DNA of 64,000 bases from Tillus elongatus (taxonomy: Eukaryota > Arthropoda > Insecta > Coleoptera > Cleridae), in NCBI GenBank assembly GCA_964006375.1, contig OZ023270.1:76540391-76604390 (forward strand), read 5' to 3'. This document shows positions 1-11,516 of the stretch, piece after piece (position 1 is the stretch's first letter; each line of letters begins with the position of its first letter). Made by a program: the position numbers and the translations under genes. The notes under the pieces are model-generated. The model was not told where the DNA came from and made no database searches. It was given only the letters and a program-made list of their open reading frames with translations.

Positions 1-436
1 CCCCCTTGGTTTGACTTGCGGCAGGGGTGGGGGTTGAGGATGGCTGCTTCGTCGTGAGGATTTTCCTTCCCGATCGCGTGCATACAACCACCCTCGCTGC
101 ATAAACCACAACAAAAATGTCTTGTACCTACCCGCCAAGGAAGTTATGGCACCTGGGGGGATAGCGGTGCTGTGCGGGGTAGGCAGGGTTTAAGGGAATA
201 TAGCTTCAGGATGTGAAAAATACATCTTTCAAGCCCGTTTTATTCGAATTTTCTGCTCATATTTCCTTATTACTACCTACCCCGCCCAGCACCCCTACTC
301 ACTACTGGTTCCGTAACTTCCTTGTGGGGTGTGAACAAGAAAATTTTCCTGGGATTTGTAGATCCAGGGGAAGGGAGGCTAGGCAGGTTTCTGAAAACAG
401 TTTTTTTAAAGCGTTCGTGAGCTAAACTGCAAATTT
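1..436. other. Non-coding, imperfect inverted repeat
   Basis: No gene is visible. The segment around 131-200 (AAGGAAGTTATGG ... GCGGGGTAGG) recurs in inverse orientation around 270-337, so the two halves could form a long imperfect hairpin. This may be a worn foldback element. The short open frame over 213-425 lies across the inverted repeat and has no recognisable protein features. Confidence 0.4.
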
Positions 437-1799
<1,363 letters not shown>

Positions 1800-1852
<53 letters not shown>

Positions 1853-1905
1853 TCACACGGAACTTGGATTTGGGTTCTAGGGGCCCTAATTCTCATAAAC
1901 CGACT
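1800..1905. repeat. T-family repeat, (TA)n array plus short arm
   Basis: The array at 1800-1849 is followed by short-arm landmarks (TTGGATTTGGGTTCTAGGG, CCTAATT). It is the likely partner of the long arm ending at 1197. Confidence 0.65.
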
Positions 1906-2121
1906 TCAAAATAGGCACTAAAAAGCGAAAAATAACTAGATTACAGGTTTAGTTAAAAAGACAAAAATGAATTTAAATGAAATATTATTATATGCGCTAC
2001 CTACTTACCTGTTTGAAGTTGTTAGAAATTTGTTTGTTTTCCCATTTTTAGTGTAAATATATGTACGTAGTGAGTATGGTATTAGAAAACTGATATAATA
2101 TAATCAAAGTGCGGTATTACA

Positions 2122-2482
2122 GTATGTGTGTGTTTTATTTCTTTAACGACGGCCTATTTCCGCGACTATGGCCAATCACCGACGCCAGGGAGCACTTTCA
2201 ACTCACTATCCTGGACATTTCGCCGAACCCCTGCCTTTCTGTAATGAGGGTAGGGGTCTTTAACGTGCCCAACATCGCATGGACACGGAACCGACGGCTT
2301 TACGCCCCCTCCGAAGAGCGGAACGTGCAGACATTCAACTTGCTCAAATACAATTCCAGAACCTCGGTTGATGTTAATGTTATAGTTTGTACTGAAAAAG
2401 TTAAAGGACAACCCTGGGATCGAACCCAGTAACCTTTGGTTCAGGGGCACACGTTCTTATCCCTGAACCACCTAGGCTCTTA
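2122..2482 (-). mobile_element. tRNA-derived SINE (family S1), full copy
   Basis: Read on the minus strand, the element starts GAGCCTAGGTGGTTCAGGG, which resembles a pol III A box. It then has a B box (GGTTCGATCCC, around 2410-2420) and a body with CACGTTAAAGA, and ends in a tail GACGTTAAAGAAAT with CACACA. The flanks GGTATTACA at 2113-2121 and 2483-2491 form a 9-bp target-site duplication, supporting retroposition of a complete copy. Three relatives lie at 7.3, 14.2 and 45.3 kb. It is not a functional tRNA: the acceptor and anticodon arms do not close. Confidence 0.8.
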
Positions 2483-2516
2483 GGTATTACACTAGATAAG
2501 TTACATAGATTATAAG

Positions 2517-3060
2517 AGGATTTTCCTTGAATTACCTGAGAACCCATCATCAGATCCTGACTTGATAAAAGTGGGACCACTCCATGAGTATAACCTTTCA
2601 AACAAAAAGATATTTTTTCAAATTGGTCCACAATTGACGAAAATATCGGTGAAAATACATCAACAAAATAATTCTTGAGGATTTCCGTCGATTTCCCTGA
2701 GATCCCATCATTGGATCCTGACTTAATGAAAATGGGACCACCTCAGGAGTATACCCTTTCAAACAAAAAAAGTTTTTTTTTTAATTGGTCCACAAGTGAC
2801 GAAAATATGGATTAAGATATTTTTTTAAATATTTACCTCGATTTCCTGAGATCCTACTATCAGATCCTTACTTGGTAAAAATGGGACCACCTCAGGAGTA
2901 TACCCTTTCAAAACAAAAGAAGATGTTTTTTTTAGATTGGTCCACAATTCACGACAATATCGGTCACCATACATTAAAAAAATACATAAAGACGAACATC
3001 GAACCTCCTCCTTTTTTGAAGTCGGTTAAAAAAAGCTGCATTTTAAAATCTATCTATTAG
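2517..3060. repeat. Three diverged tandem units of about 160 bp
   Basis: The block CCTGAGA..CCCATCATC..GATCCTGACTT, then GGGACCACCTC..GAGTATACCCTTTCAAA and TTGGTCCACAA, occurs three times in direct order (starting near 2517, 2681 and 2836). The last unit runs into GAACCTCCTCCTTTTTTGAA and GTCGGTTA. The units differ from one another at many positions, so the amplification is old. No coding function is visible; the open frame at 2872-3060 is fortuitous. Confidence 0.75.
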
Positions 3061-3480
3061 GTTTTTTGGCATTTGCTTAAAATTTTTAAAATCAACAACT
3101 CAAATTTATATATTTAAGCCATTGATAAATTTTTGGTTGTAAAAAAACCTATTTTTTCGTCTTTTATGTTTTCGTTGATAAAGTGTACAAGAAAGAGCTT
3201 TTTAAAAAGATGACATTCGATCTATTTTCCCTATTCACATTAAAGGCATGAAAGTAGGAGTTAAATGCTACAAATTCTCTTGAGGTTCAAAAAAGTGCCC
3301 CCCTTGCAAAGAAAATCGATTTTAGGGTTTTTAGAAATTCTCAGATGTTCTCGTGAAAACCATGGTGCAAACTTTTATAATGGACAGTTTTTTGGCAAGA
3401 TAATCGATGTTTAATAACTGGTTTGTTTTTCCAAGTTGTTCTTTTTCTGTAGGCTTCTGAAGAAATGTCAATTTAACACA
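3061..3480. other. AT-rich spacer, nothing recognised
   Basis: No coding frame, RNA gene or repeat shared with the rest of the window was seen here. Confidence 0.3.
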
Positions 3481-3505
3481 AAATATATATGGGAATTTAT
3501 ATGTA

Positions 3506-3508
<3 letters not shown>

Positions 3509-3584
<76 letters not shown>

Positions 3585-3806
3585 AAGAACTTACCTTTCT
3601 TATTGCCCATGATACAGTAAGGTCGATTGCCCTTAACTGAGATTCTGAGTTATTGAAACTAAGTGACGACAGTTACTTCTGAAAATTGTCCCAAATAAAA
3701 CGACTTCTAGGAGTCCTAGTTTGCGCTCATTTGAAGACATTTTTTTCAAAATTTAGAAGTCGGGATTTCTGTAGCGAATTTTTTTTACGAAAATTCTCTA
3801 AAAATG
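3509..3806. repeat. T-family copy with diverged arms
   Basis: A TA array spans 3509-3582. About 120 bp of unrelated sequence follows, then short-arm landmarks from 3700 (CTTCTAGGAGTCCTAGTTTG, GCTCATTTGAAGA) and a worn terminal hairpin near 3775-3806. Confidence 0.6.
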
Positions 3807-4764
3807 CAGGGCGCCATTTCTTTTATTACTTCTATTTATTTTACCAGATATAATTTGATCATCATTAGATGGTATATTTGCAGTATTTAAGAATACCGTA
3901 AAATAGAAGATTTGATGACGAAATAAATAGTTTAATTCAATAAAATTCACTCATGGGTTCGAGGATAAGGAGAGTTTACCCATCCCTGATTGATAAGTCA
4001 TCGCAGATAATGATAAACGAGAATCTGGTGTCTACAGAAAATAAACCACAATTTTCAGTTATATCCCAATTAGCAATATAACAGTATTGCATGTTTTATT
4101 TAAAATAATAAATTGATTGCGCGTTTCGGAATATCCAAATATGATATACCTAAAATTAGATACTGAACACTTGTCACCTATAAGAGCACTTAGAGAACTC
4201 AAATCACCGCAACATATTTTAAAATGACCTGACGATCCTTCCACTAACCAATTTGACGTCATCAGAGTATGCAACATTCAGGATGCAAAATTTTTCATCC
4301 TCGATTGACAGTAACTAGGTTAGTATAGTGATCCTCAGGTCTTTTTAAAATGTGTTGTGGTGATTTGGGTTCCAAATGTATTTATCAGTGCTCATTACAA
4401 GCTCCAATCTTCGCTTATCACCTTGAAAAAGAATGCCATATATAATGTGGCACCTAACGTTTGCCCGAAGGTTGATGGAATATATCGTTTGTAAACTTTA
4501 TATTAATTAACAAGCAAAAAGTATCTATATTATTGAAAGCATCGTGGAGAATTCTATTCCTTGGCACCAATGCTAACCTTGGTGGAAAAGTAATCTCCCT
4601 CAGACGAAGAGCAGATATATCCTAAGCAATTTAGGTAATTACCAGGACATTATCTCTAAGTGAAAAGAATGTCTTTGAAAATAACATTATCCAGGGGCAC
4701 GAATAAATAAGAATCTGTCGTCAGTTTCTTGCTTAAAAAAAGCACTAGTAAGTTTTTAAATAAA
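3807..4764. other. Intergenic, no gene seen
   Basis: The sequence is AT-rich and apparently unique in the window. The 72-residue minus-strand frame at 4059-4277 has no recognisable motif and no coding context. Confidence 0.3.
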
Positions 4765-5213
4765 TTAGGTATTTCGTATTTTTCAGAAACATGTATTTTT
4801 TTCGTCACTTAGAACAATACTGAGTGAGATGTAAGACACGAAGCACGTGCCGCCACCTCGTTGCGGAACCAAGTAGTATGTTGTCACGGCAGCTCCAAAT
4901 AACACAGAGTGTTAAAAAATAGAGACTGTATACAACCAACTAACAATTCAGTAAATTTGCAGCCTTGGCCCATTTCTTCCCTAATATAGGGATAAAGTAT
5001 ATAAGGTTAGATGAATTCTAACCACAATTAGAACCGTAGACTGGTTTCGCTCTAATTAGAACTCGTCAGGTCAGGTCAGTAAGGTCAATAAATTAGGTAT
5101 TTCGTATTTTTCAGAAACATGTATTTTTTTCGTCACTTAGAACAATACTAAGTGAAATGTAAGACACGAAGCATGTGCCACAATATAGGGACAAAGTATA
5201 TAAGGCTAAATGC
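4765..5213 (-). repeat. Hammerhead-bearing ~310-bp repeat, two partial units
   Basis: The 80-bp block ATTAGGTATTTCGTATTTTT...ACACGAAGCA at about 4766-4847 recurs at about 5092-5173, giving a period near 326 bp. The first unit continues through TGCCGCCACCTCGTTGC, CAGCTCCAAATAACACA and GAGACTGTATACAACCAACT to a ribozyme remnant at 5034-5069. The second unit has an internal deletion and is interrupted at 5214 by a LINE. The family continues after the LINE at 6986. Confidence 0.8.
5034..5069 (-). ncRNA. Hammerhead ribozyme, degenerate copy
   Basis: On the minus strand the order CTGACGA, stem II GTTCTAATTAGAGC, GAAA, CCAG, TC, TACGG is retained. The 5' strand of stem I, expected to be CCGTA, is replaced by CTGAC, so TACGG has nothing to pair with. 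Self-cleavage is unlikely without stem I. The remnant confirms that the ribozyme belongs to the repeat family and is not a chance motif. Confidence 0.7.
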
Positions 5214-6985
5214 ATTCTCTTTTCTTTTTTATTTTTTATTTCAACAACACACCACGAGGGCTTACAGCGTAAATAATATCGTACCGTGGGTGTTGACTTG
5301 AAGGTTTGTAGGTTCGGAGGAGAACTTGGAAGTCCTCGGGACAAAAGAGCGGGCATAACAAGATGTTTTATGTCTGGTGACCTGGACAGTAAAAGGATGC
5401 ATTCGCTCTGTTCCCCTGGTAGATCTGTTGGGGGCAGCAGGTGGGGGAACTATGGAGGAAAGCTCCTCTGAGCAGTGCCCGTGCAGATATCTATAAAAGA
5501 GAGAGAGGGGTCACCAACGGCACGTCGGTGAGCAAGGGATGGCAGCCTTTTGGTGATGGTAGGGTCACCGATTAGACGTATAGCTCTCTTTTGAATGGAG
5601 TCCAGGATAGCGAGTGTAGAAGCGGCAGCTGCACCCCAGATGTGGGAGCAGTATTCGAGGTTTGGCCTTATTTGTGGAGTATATAAGGTATAGAGATTAG
5701 CTAGTGAAAAGTATTTGCGAGCCCGGAAGAGGAAGCCCAATTTCTTGGCAGCCGCTTCTGCAATTGATGTGACATGTTGGTGCCAATTGAGATTTCGATC
5801 CACAGAAATGCCAACAAGGAAAAGGACTCATTACTTTGAATAACTTGGTTGTTTATTGTGATGCGTCTAGGGCTGGGTTATCTCTTACGAGAAAGAAAGC
5901 AAGACTGTGATTTGGTGGGGTTGAATTGTACAAGATTTCTACTTCCCCAGTCTAATATTTTTTGGAGATCCACAGAGATAGAACCCTCCATGAGTCTACG
6001 ATCCTCATCTAATTGGGCTAAAGAGACAGACTTAGAATATTGTATATTTGAGTGGAGAGTGCTGTCGTCCGCGTAACTGTGAACTGGGTTCACAGGGGCT
6101 AAAGCTGAACCTTGAGGAACTCCTGCATTAATTGGATACAGTTTAGAGAAATGGCCATCCACCACAACATAAATGCTCCGGTTGGAGAGGAAATTTGCTG
6201 TCCAGGTACAGAGTTTTGGTGGTAGGCCATAGGCCGGTAGTTTATTAACCAGCGCTGCGTGCTAGACGAATGCTTTGCATATTTTTAGAGCGACAATCTA
6301 GGATTCACCGTGTAGTTACATAGACTTGTTCCAAGAATGGGTGACAAAGGAAAGGAGGTCGGCGATAACGGAATCCATACGGCCTGTCGTGGATTAGACT
6401 GTGTTTGTCAACAAATTTTACTAATTCGGTGAATATACTTTCCTATCATTTTAGAGGCGACTGAAAGGATAGAAATAGGCCTGTAGTTGCTAGGAAGCGC
6501 TCTAGATCCTTTCTTGGGAACGGGTTGTACTCGAGCAGTTTTCCAGTTACTAGGGAATATGTCTCTATTGTAAGATGTCTGAAACTGACGAGTCAGGAAA
6601 GGAGCAAGTTCTGGTGCGCATTTTTGAGAACAATTGCTGGGATCTCGTCAAGGCCAGAGGCTTTCCTGGTATTAAGAGAAGAGAGCATATTTCGTACCTT
6701 TTCGGTTTTGAAAATGATATTGGGGACTTCTGGTGGTCGAACATTTGGAGGTGGGTTGAGAGTAGAATTGCCGGCAAACAGCGAGGCAAAAAGTTCAGCC
6801 TTGCCCAGGGCGGTAGAAACAATTTCATCCCCTGAGACAAGAGGTGGGAACGTGCTCTTGCAGAAATTATTCCCAATAGATTTAGCAAGAGTCCAGAAGG
6901 GTTTGCTGCCGCTGGAGCTTAAGAGGACTTTGTTTTTGATGTGGTTATTAAACGAGTTTTTTGCCTCAGAAAGAATGCGGACATA
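5214..6985 (-). mobile_element. Non-LTR retrotransposon (LINE-A) copy, degraded
   Basis: A minus-strand LINE relic. Upstream come a linker (FKTEKVRNMLSS, KASGLDEIPAIVLKNA around 6620-6730) and a reverse-transcriptase segment with INAGVPQGSALAPV and YADDSTLHSN at 5878-6165. The C-terminal region at 5450-5803 has LNWHQHVTSIA, LGFLFRARKYF, LEYCSHIWGAA and RAIRLIGDPTI. The 3' end reads GTGGTGTGTTGTTGAAATAA plus an A-rich tail near 5215. Internal deletions and frameshifts break the frame. It is inserted in the hammerhead repeat, parts of which lie on both sides. The clade looks like the Jockey/CR1 group but is unsettled. Relatives lie at 29.2, 59.6 and 62.8 kb. Confidence 0.85.
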
Positions 6986-7269
6986 GCCACATCACCACAA
7001 TTAGAACCGTAGACCGGTTTCGTTCTAATTAGAGCTCGTCAGTACGGCATACTTATTGCAGCGAAAAGACACCTATAATACGGCTATGGTAGCCAGCCTT
7101 CCAACACTAAGTGGGATGTAAGACACGAAGCACGTGCCGCCACCTCGTTGCTGAAGTAGGATGTTGTCACGGCAGCTCCAAATAACACAGGATGTTAAAA
7201 AATAGAGACTGTATACAACCAACTAACAATTTAGTAAATTGTCAGCCCTGGCCCGTTTCTACCTTAATA
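6986..7269 (-). repeat. Hammerhead-bearing repeat, one unit
   Basis: This unit follows the LINE directly and carries a well preserved ribozyme at 6998-7058. Downstream on the plus strand come the family landmarks TGCCGCCACCTCGTTGC, CAGCTCCAAATAACACA and GACTGTATACAACCAACT. It stops at ATATAGGGACAAAGT, where SINE sequence begins. Confidence 0.85.
6998..7058 (-). ncRNA. Hammerhead ribozyme (type I), core intact
   Basis: Read on the minus strand: stem I 5' strand CCGTA, core CTGACGA, stem II GCTCTAATTAGAAC with one mismatch, core GAAA, a minimal stem III/loop CCGG, cleavage triplet GTC (last bases TC), and stem I 3' strand TACGG, which pairs fully with CCGTA. Beyond an internal loop (CATA/AA on the plus strand), CAATAAG and CTAATTG extend stem I with one mismatch. 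Every invariant hammerhead core base is present, so RNA from this strand could plausibly self-cleave. Minimal stem III hammerheads are known from Penelope-like elements and metazoan retrozymes. Confidence 0.85.
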
Positions 7270-7606
7270 TAGGGACAAAGTCTCTGAACCGAAGGGTACT
7301 GGGTTCGATCCCAGGGTTCTCCTATCGCTTTTTCAGTACACAATGTAACATTAACATCAACCAAGGTGGTGGCATTGTATTTGAGCAAGTTAAATCTCTG
7401 CAGATCCCGCTCTTCGGAGGGGGCGTTAAGCCGTCGGTCCCGGTCCTTGCGATGTTGGGCACGTTAATGATCGCTACCCTCCTTACAGAAAGGCAAGGGT
7501 TCGGCAAAATTTCCAGGATAGTGAGGTGAAACTGCTCCCCGGCGTCGGTGGTTGGTCATAGTCGCGGAAGTAGACCGACGTTAAAAAACAAAAAACACAC
7601 ACAACT
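7270..7606 (+). mobile_element. tRNA-derived SINE (family S1), 5'-truncated
   Basis: The copy begins at CTCTGAACCGAAGGGTACTG and lacks the A-box end. It has a B box GGTTCGATCCC, the body (CACGTTAATGATCG) and the tail GACGTTAAAAAACAAAAAAC with CACACACA. It abuts the hammerhead repeat. Confidence 0.75.
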
Positions 7607-8015
7607 ACACAATAATTCAATAGATGAATCGAGGCAATAATTTAATGGAATAAACACAGAACAAATAAACCTAAATTAAAAACACAAAAGTACGCTGTGG
7701 AAAATAAATGGATGTGACAATAGCCGTATTTGGATCGACAGTAAGATTAATTTTTGACACATTAGTTTCTTGTTTCATTTATTGTGTCATAATTAGTAAC
7801 TATATCTAGTAAATATGTTTTCTAACGAAGAAAACTTTGAGATGTTGGCATGTTTCATTTTATCCAACCGAAATTGTTCTGTTGCGGAGCGTATGTATTT
7901 GCAGAAATATCCGTAAAGAAGGCAGTCAAAAAAAGGACTTATAGCAAATTAGTGGCAAACCTTAAAGCATATGGTTCTTTTAAAAAACCTGTAGTTTCTC
8001 GGCAAAAGTCCAGTC
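7607..8015. other. Spacer with fragment of the 8-kb MITE terminus
   Basis: GAGGCAATAATTTAATGGAA and AACACAGAACAAA at about 7635-7672 repeat the arm of the element that starts near 8016. Otherwise no gene is seen. The plus-strand frame at 7850-8047 runs into that arm and is fortuitous. Confidence 0.5.
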
Positions 8016-8548
8016 CCCATAATCCAATGGGTGAATTGAGGCAATAATTTAATGGGATTAACACAGAACAAAAAAACTACATTACCAAAACATGCCTCGG
8101 CGTTTTATGAAGGTTCAGTGGTTTCAGACCAATGATAAACATTGGTCTGAATCATTCTTTCAACAGACCATATTATTTGACATAAAATCGCCCTGGCATT
8201 TTCTTGTGTACCACTCACAGAATGAGCGACGTCGTTCTAAATCACCTGGTCTGAGTCCTTGACAAATTCTGTACTTGTAAGGATGTAATTTTTGTTTTCG
8301 TGAAATAAAATGTGCCGTTGATTTTGATATACCAACATTTCGTTCAATCCGCCGGACAGATGTACCGGGATCCTCAGTAACTGCTAACAAAACATTATGT
8401 ACTACATGATTCAGACCAATGTTTATCATTGGTCTGAAACCACTCAACCTTCAAATAAAACGTCGAGGAATGTTTTGGTAATGTAATTTTTTTGTTCTGT
8501 GTTTATCCCATTAAATTATTGCCTCAATTCACCCATTGGATTATTATT
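8016..8548. mobile_element. Mariner-like non-autonomous element with long TIRs
   Basis: Arms of roughly 130 bp at 8016-8145 and 8405-8548 are inverted copies: CCAATGGGTGAATTGAGGCA ... at the left and its complement at the right. They share the internal hairpin ATTCAGACCAATG...CATTGGTCTGAA. Between them lies a minus-strand relic of a transposase N-terminal domain. It is probably a deletion derivative of an IS630/Tc1/mariner element. Confidence 0.75.
8160..8447 (-). pseudogene. Mariner-like transposase, N-terminal fragment
   Basis: About 95 codons remain. The translation contains a helix-turn-helix-like stretch (VLLAVTEDPGTSVRRIER, NVGISKSTAHFISRKQ) followed by LHPYKYRICQGLRPGDLERR and RSFCEWYTRK. 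This order of motifs is seen in insect mariner-superfamily transposases annotated as Tc3-like. The fragment at 49898-50110 aligns in the same order (VLLAVTENPHTSIRSI...HPHHIQL...RFPFCEWV). No catalytic domain remains, and both ends lie inside the element's inverted arms. Confidence 0.75.
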
Positions 8549-9483
8549 GGACGCCCAAATGACATAAAGTGTTAATTGAGAAACCTAGTTGTTTAGTACT
8601 TGAGTTTAAAAGCTATGTACTCTTCTTAATAGGAATTTTCTTGATTAACGTCGAAAGAAAGACTAAAATGGTACTAAACCAGAAAGAGTCACACATCGCA
8701 TAATTTGGAATAAAAAGAGCTTTCAGAAGTTGATGATGGTCACGCAAAGACAAAATATCGGCTTCAAAAACTAGCAATGCTACGTTAAATAAAATGAAAA
8801 GTTGCTGTGGAGAAGTGTCATCCGTATTGATGTAGATCCACCATTAAAGCCAGAAAAAAATAATACAAAATCGAAAAATTGAAATTTTTCAAAATATCTT
8901 AAAAGACCAAAAAAAATTTATGGAGATGTCTAAGGGCCATTTTGTTGGGCTTTTTAGTGCGCAACTTTTTTCCCATTTAACCAAGACTGTACCTGCTACC
9001 GTTTTAGAGATCCCGATAGTGACCCTCTTTATCTTGGACACACTGCCCAAGCAATATTTAAAGTCAAGTTGACGTAAAATCGCCTTAACAACAGGTCGGA
9101 GACCAAATCATCACGGGTTATTTTCAAGTAAAATTTAAGTGTATTTTACCAATGGGGGTTATAAACTAAAAGTAATAGGGAAGTCGATAATAGGTTTAGC
9201 AAGGAATTTTGACCAACGCGTTTTAGTTATATTTAGGTCATTTTCATTCTATATTGGACCAATGGACGTAATTTATTTGTAAATACGTCCAACGTTTTAC
9301 TTGAATCCGACATCTGGGCGCAAGTGACGTAATATTCTTAACAACAAACTGCACCTGTGACATTATTCTGTGGGATCTGTGGTTATGTATGTATGAACAA
9401 ACAGTAGATATTAGCAACAAGGTATGCCCATCTTCGTTAAAAAATTTTGAATGATCAAAGAAGATATTTTAAATATTTTCATC
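8549..9483. other. Intergenic, nothing recognised
   Basis: No open frame of note, tRNA-like head or shared repeat was detected by reading. Confidence 0.3.
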
Positions 9484-10024
9484 AATGATAAAGGTAAGAC
9501 TAGATGCATTCTCGTAACAATTAGAACCGTAGACCAGTTTCGCTCTCATTAGAGCTCTTCAGTACGGCATACTAATTGTAGCAAAAATGCACCAAAAGTA
9601 ACACGGCTATAGCATAGCCAGCCTTAAAATACTAAGTGAGTAGTGGACGTGCCGCCACCTAGTTGCGAAACCAAGTAGTATGTTATCACGCCAGCTCCAA
9701 ATAACACAAAGTGTTAAAAAAATAGAGACTGTATACAACTAACTAACAATTTAGAAAATTGTCAGCCCTGGCCCATTTCTACCCCAGTATAGAGACAAAG
9801 TATGTAAGACTAGATGCATTCTCGCAACAATTAGAACCGTTTGTCCCTATAATGGGTTAGAAATAGGCCAGGGCTAACAATTTTCTAAATTGTTAGTTGG
9901 TTGTATACAGTCTCTATTTTTTTAACGCTTTGTGTTATTTGGAGCTGGCGTGACAACATACTACTTGATTCCGCAACTAGGTGGCGGCACGTCCACCACT
10001 CACTTAGTAGAATGATAAAGGTAA
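9484..10024 (-). mobile_element. Hammerhead retrozyme-like insertion with TSD and 5' inversion
   Basis: Direct repeats AATGATAAAGGTAA at 9484-9497 and 10011-10024 bound a 513-bp insert. On the minus strand the insert contains a hammerhead (9518-9578) and one monomer. A second copy of the ribozyme 3' border lies at 9827-9840, so the monomer length is about 310 bp (9527 to 9836). From 9841 to 10010 the sequence is the reverse complement of about 9631-9800. A target-site duplication plus inverted 5' segment matches target-primed reverse transcription with twin priming, as in L1 5' inversions. No polyA tail is present. Confidence 0.75.
9518..9578 (-). ncRNA. Hammerhead ribozyme (type I), intact
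   Basis: Minus-strand order: outer stem I CAATTAG, internal loop TATG, CCGTA, core CTGAAGA, stem II GCTCT-AATG-AGAGC (five perfect pairs), GAAA, CTGG, TC (cleavage after GTC), TACGG, TT, CTAATTG. Both stem I segments pair perfectly and the invariant core is complete. Stem III is only A-U plus C-G with a two-base loop. Such minimal stems are reported to favour dimeric cleavage, which fits the tandem arrangement. This is the best preserved copy in the window. Confidence 0.9.
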
Positions 10025-10614
10025 TTCGCAGTGTACAAAAGAAAAAACCACTGTGTTTTTTTTTCTTCTGTTAACATGATTATGATACTTTGATATAGTT
10101 CAAGTGCCTCTGTAATGAAGTAAAATTAGTTAAAATTAAAAACTATTCAAAATTCTGGAAATTCTGATTTTGAAGATTGGTGATGTAAACAAGACAATTA
10201 TCCTACCCTCATTGTATACAAACATTATTTTATGTTATTTTCAAGTTAAAATTTAATGACACTAGATTCAACAAAAAATGATTTTTAGTTTTTCAATACA
10301 ATCAAGATGGATACCGCAAGCATGGTTTAATATGGCTACCGTTGGAACATTATTGACTTGAAAGTAAATTTTGCTCTATTTTTTACCTATAAGTCACAAT
10401 TCCCAATGGCAAGGCAAACTAACCAAACTTTGAAGGCATTTTGTTCTATTATGGGAATTTCAACTACATGGTAAACGAATTTAGTTTAAATTTATTAGCA
10501 ATCATACATTTTCATGTACCGGAGAGACATAATATAGGAATGATTATATAGCGTTTTTAATTCCATAATGTTATAGATATCAATAGAGCGAAAATAAGTA
10601 AATAAACATAAACA
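10025..10614. other. AT-rich spacer before the satellite
   Basis: No gene or recognised repeat. Confidence 0.3.
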
Positions 10615-11516
10615 TATGACAGCTGACCGTGTTGCCAATGCTTCATTCCATTGGCATAAAAACGGATGTACTATATTGAAGGAGTAAACGATGAAGTTGT
10701 CATACGTTTTTAGGATTTACCAGAGATTGTGACTGAAGAATAAAACTTTTATTAATTAAGTTCATCAACTGAAACACCTTCAACATTCACAAATTGATTT
10801 CAGTGCTGTACACTTTGAACTTTGAGGGCATTTTTATTTGAAGTCAGATTTTATGGGTATTTTCAACTTTTATGTAGGCAATTTGACTTGGAAGACCACT
10901 TCTGCAGTAATTATATATGACAGCTGACCGTGTTGCCAATGCTTCATTCCATTGGCATAAAAACGGATGTACTATATTGAAGGAGTAAACGATGAAGTTG
11001 TCATACGTTTTTAGGATTTACCAGAGATTGTGACTGAAGAATAAAACTTTTATTAATTAAGTTCATCAACTGAAACACCTTCAACATTCACAAATTGATT
11101 TCAGTGCTGTACACTTTGAACTTTGAGGGCATTTTTATTTGAAGTCAGATTTTATGGGTATTTTCAACTTTTATGTAGGCAATTTGACTTGGAAGACCAC
11201 TTCTGCAGTAATTATATATGACAGCTGACCGTGTTGCCAATGCTTCATTCCATTGGCATAAAAAGGGATGTACTATATTGAAGGAGTAAACGATGAAGTT
11301 GTCATACGTTTTTAGGATTTACCAGAGATTGTGACTGAAGAATAAAACTTTTATTAATTAAGTTCATCAACTGAAACACCTTCAACATTCACAAATTGAT
11401 TTCAGTGCTGTACACTTTGAACTTTGAGGGCATTTTTATTTGAAGTCAGATTTTATGGGTATTTTCAACTTTTATGTAGGCAATTTGACTTGGAAGACCA
11501 CTTCTGCAGTAATTAT
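10615..11516. repeat. Three near-identical 301-bp tandem units
   Basis: Units begin at about 10615, 10916 and 11217 (TATGACAGCTGACCGTGTTG). By eye they are essentially identical; the one difference noticed is ACGGATG in the first two and AGGGATG in the third. Each contains a small hairpin (GCCAATG...CATTGGC). The similarity implies recent duplication, a young satellite, or an assembly duplication. No coding frame is maintained. Confidence 0.95.

Noticed and set aside
2400..2482. tRNA gene
   Set aside because: A and B boxes are present, but acceptor and anticodon stems do not close and the sequence continues into a SINE body with TSD.
4085..4135. Hammerhead at GCGTTTCGG
   Set aside because: GAAACGC is present on the minus strand after a short stem, but no CTGANGA-like box precedes it.
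10615..11516. CRISPR array
   Set aside because: Direct repeats are 301 bp with no spacer structure; this is a tandem satellite-like block in a eukaryotic context.
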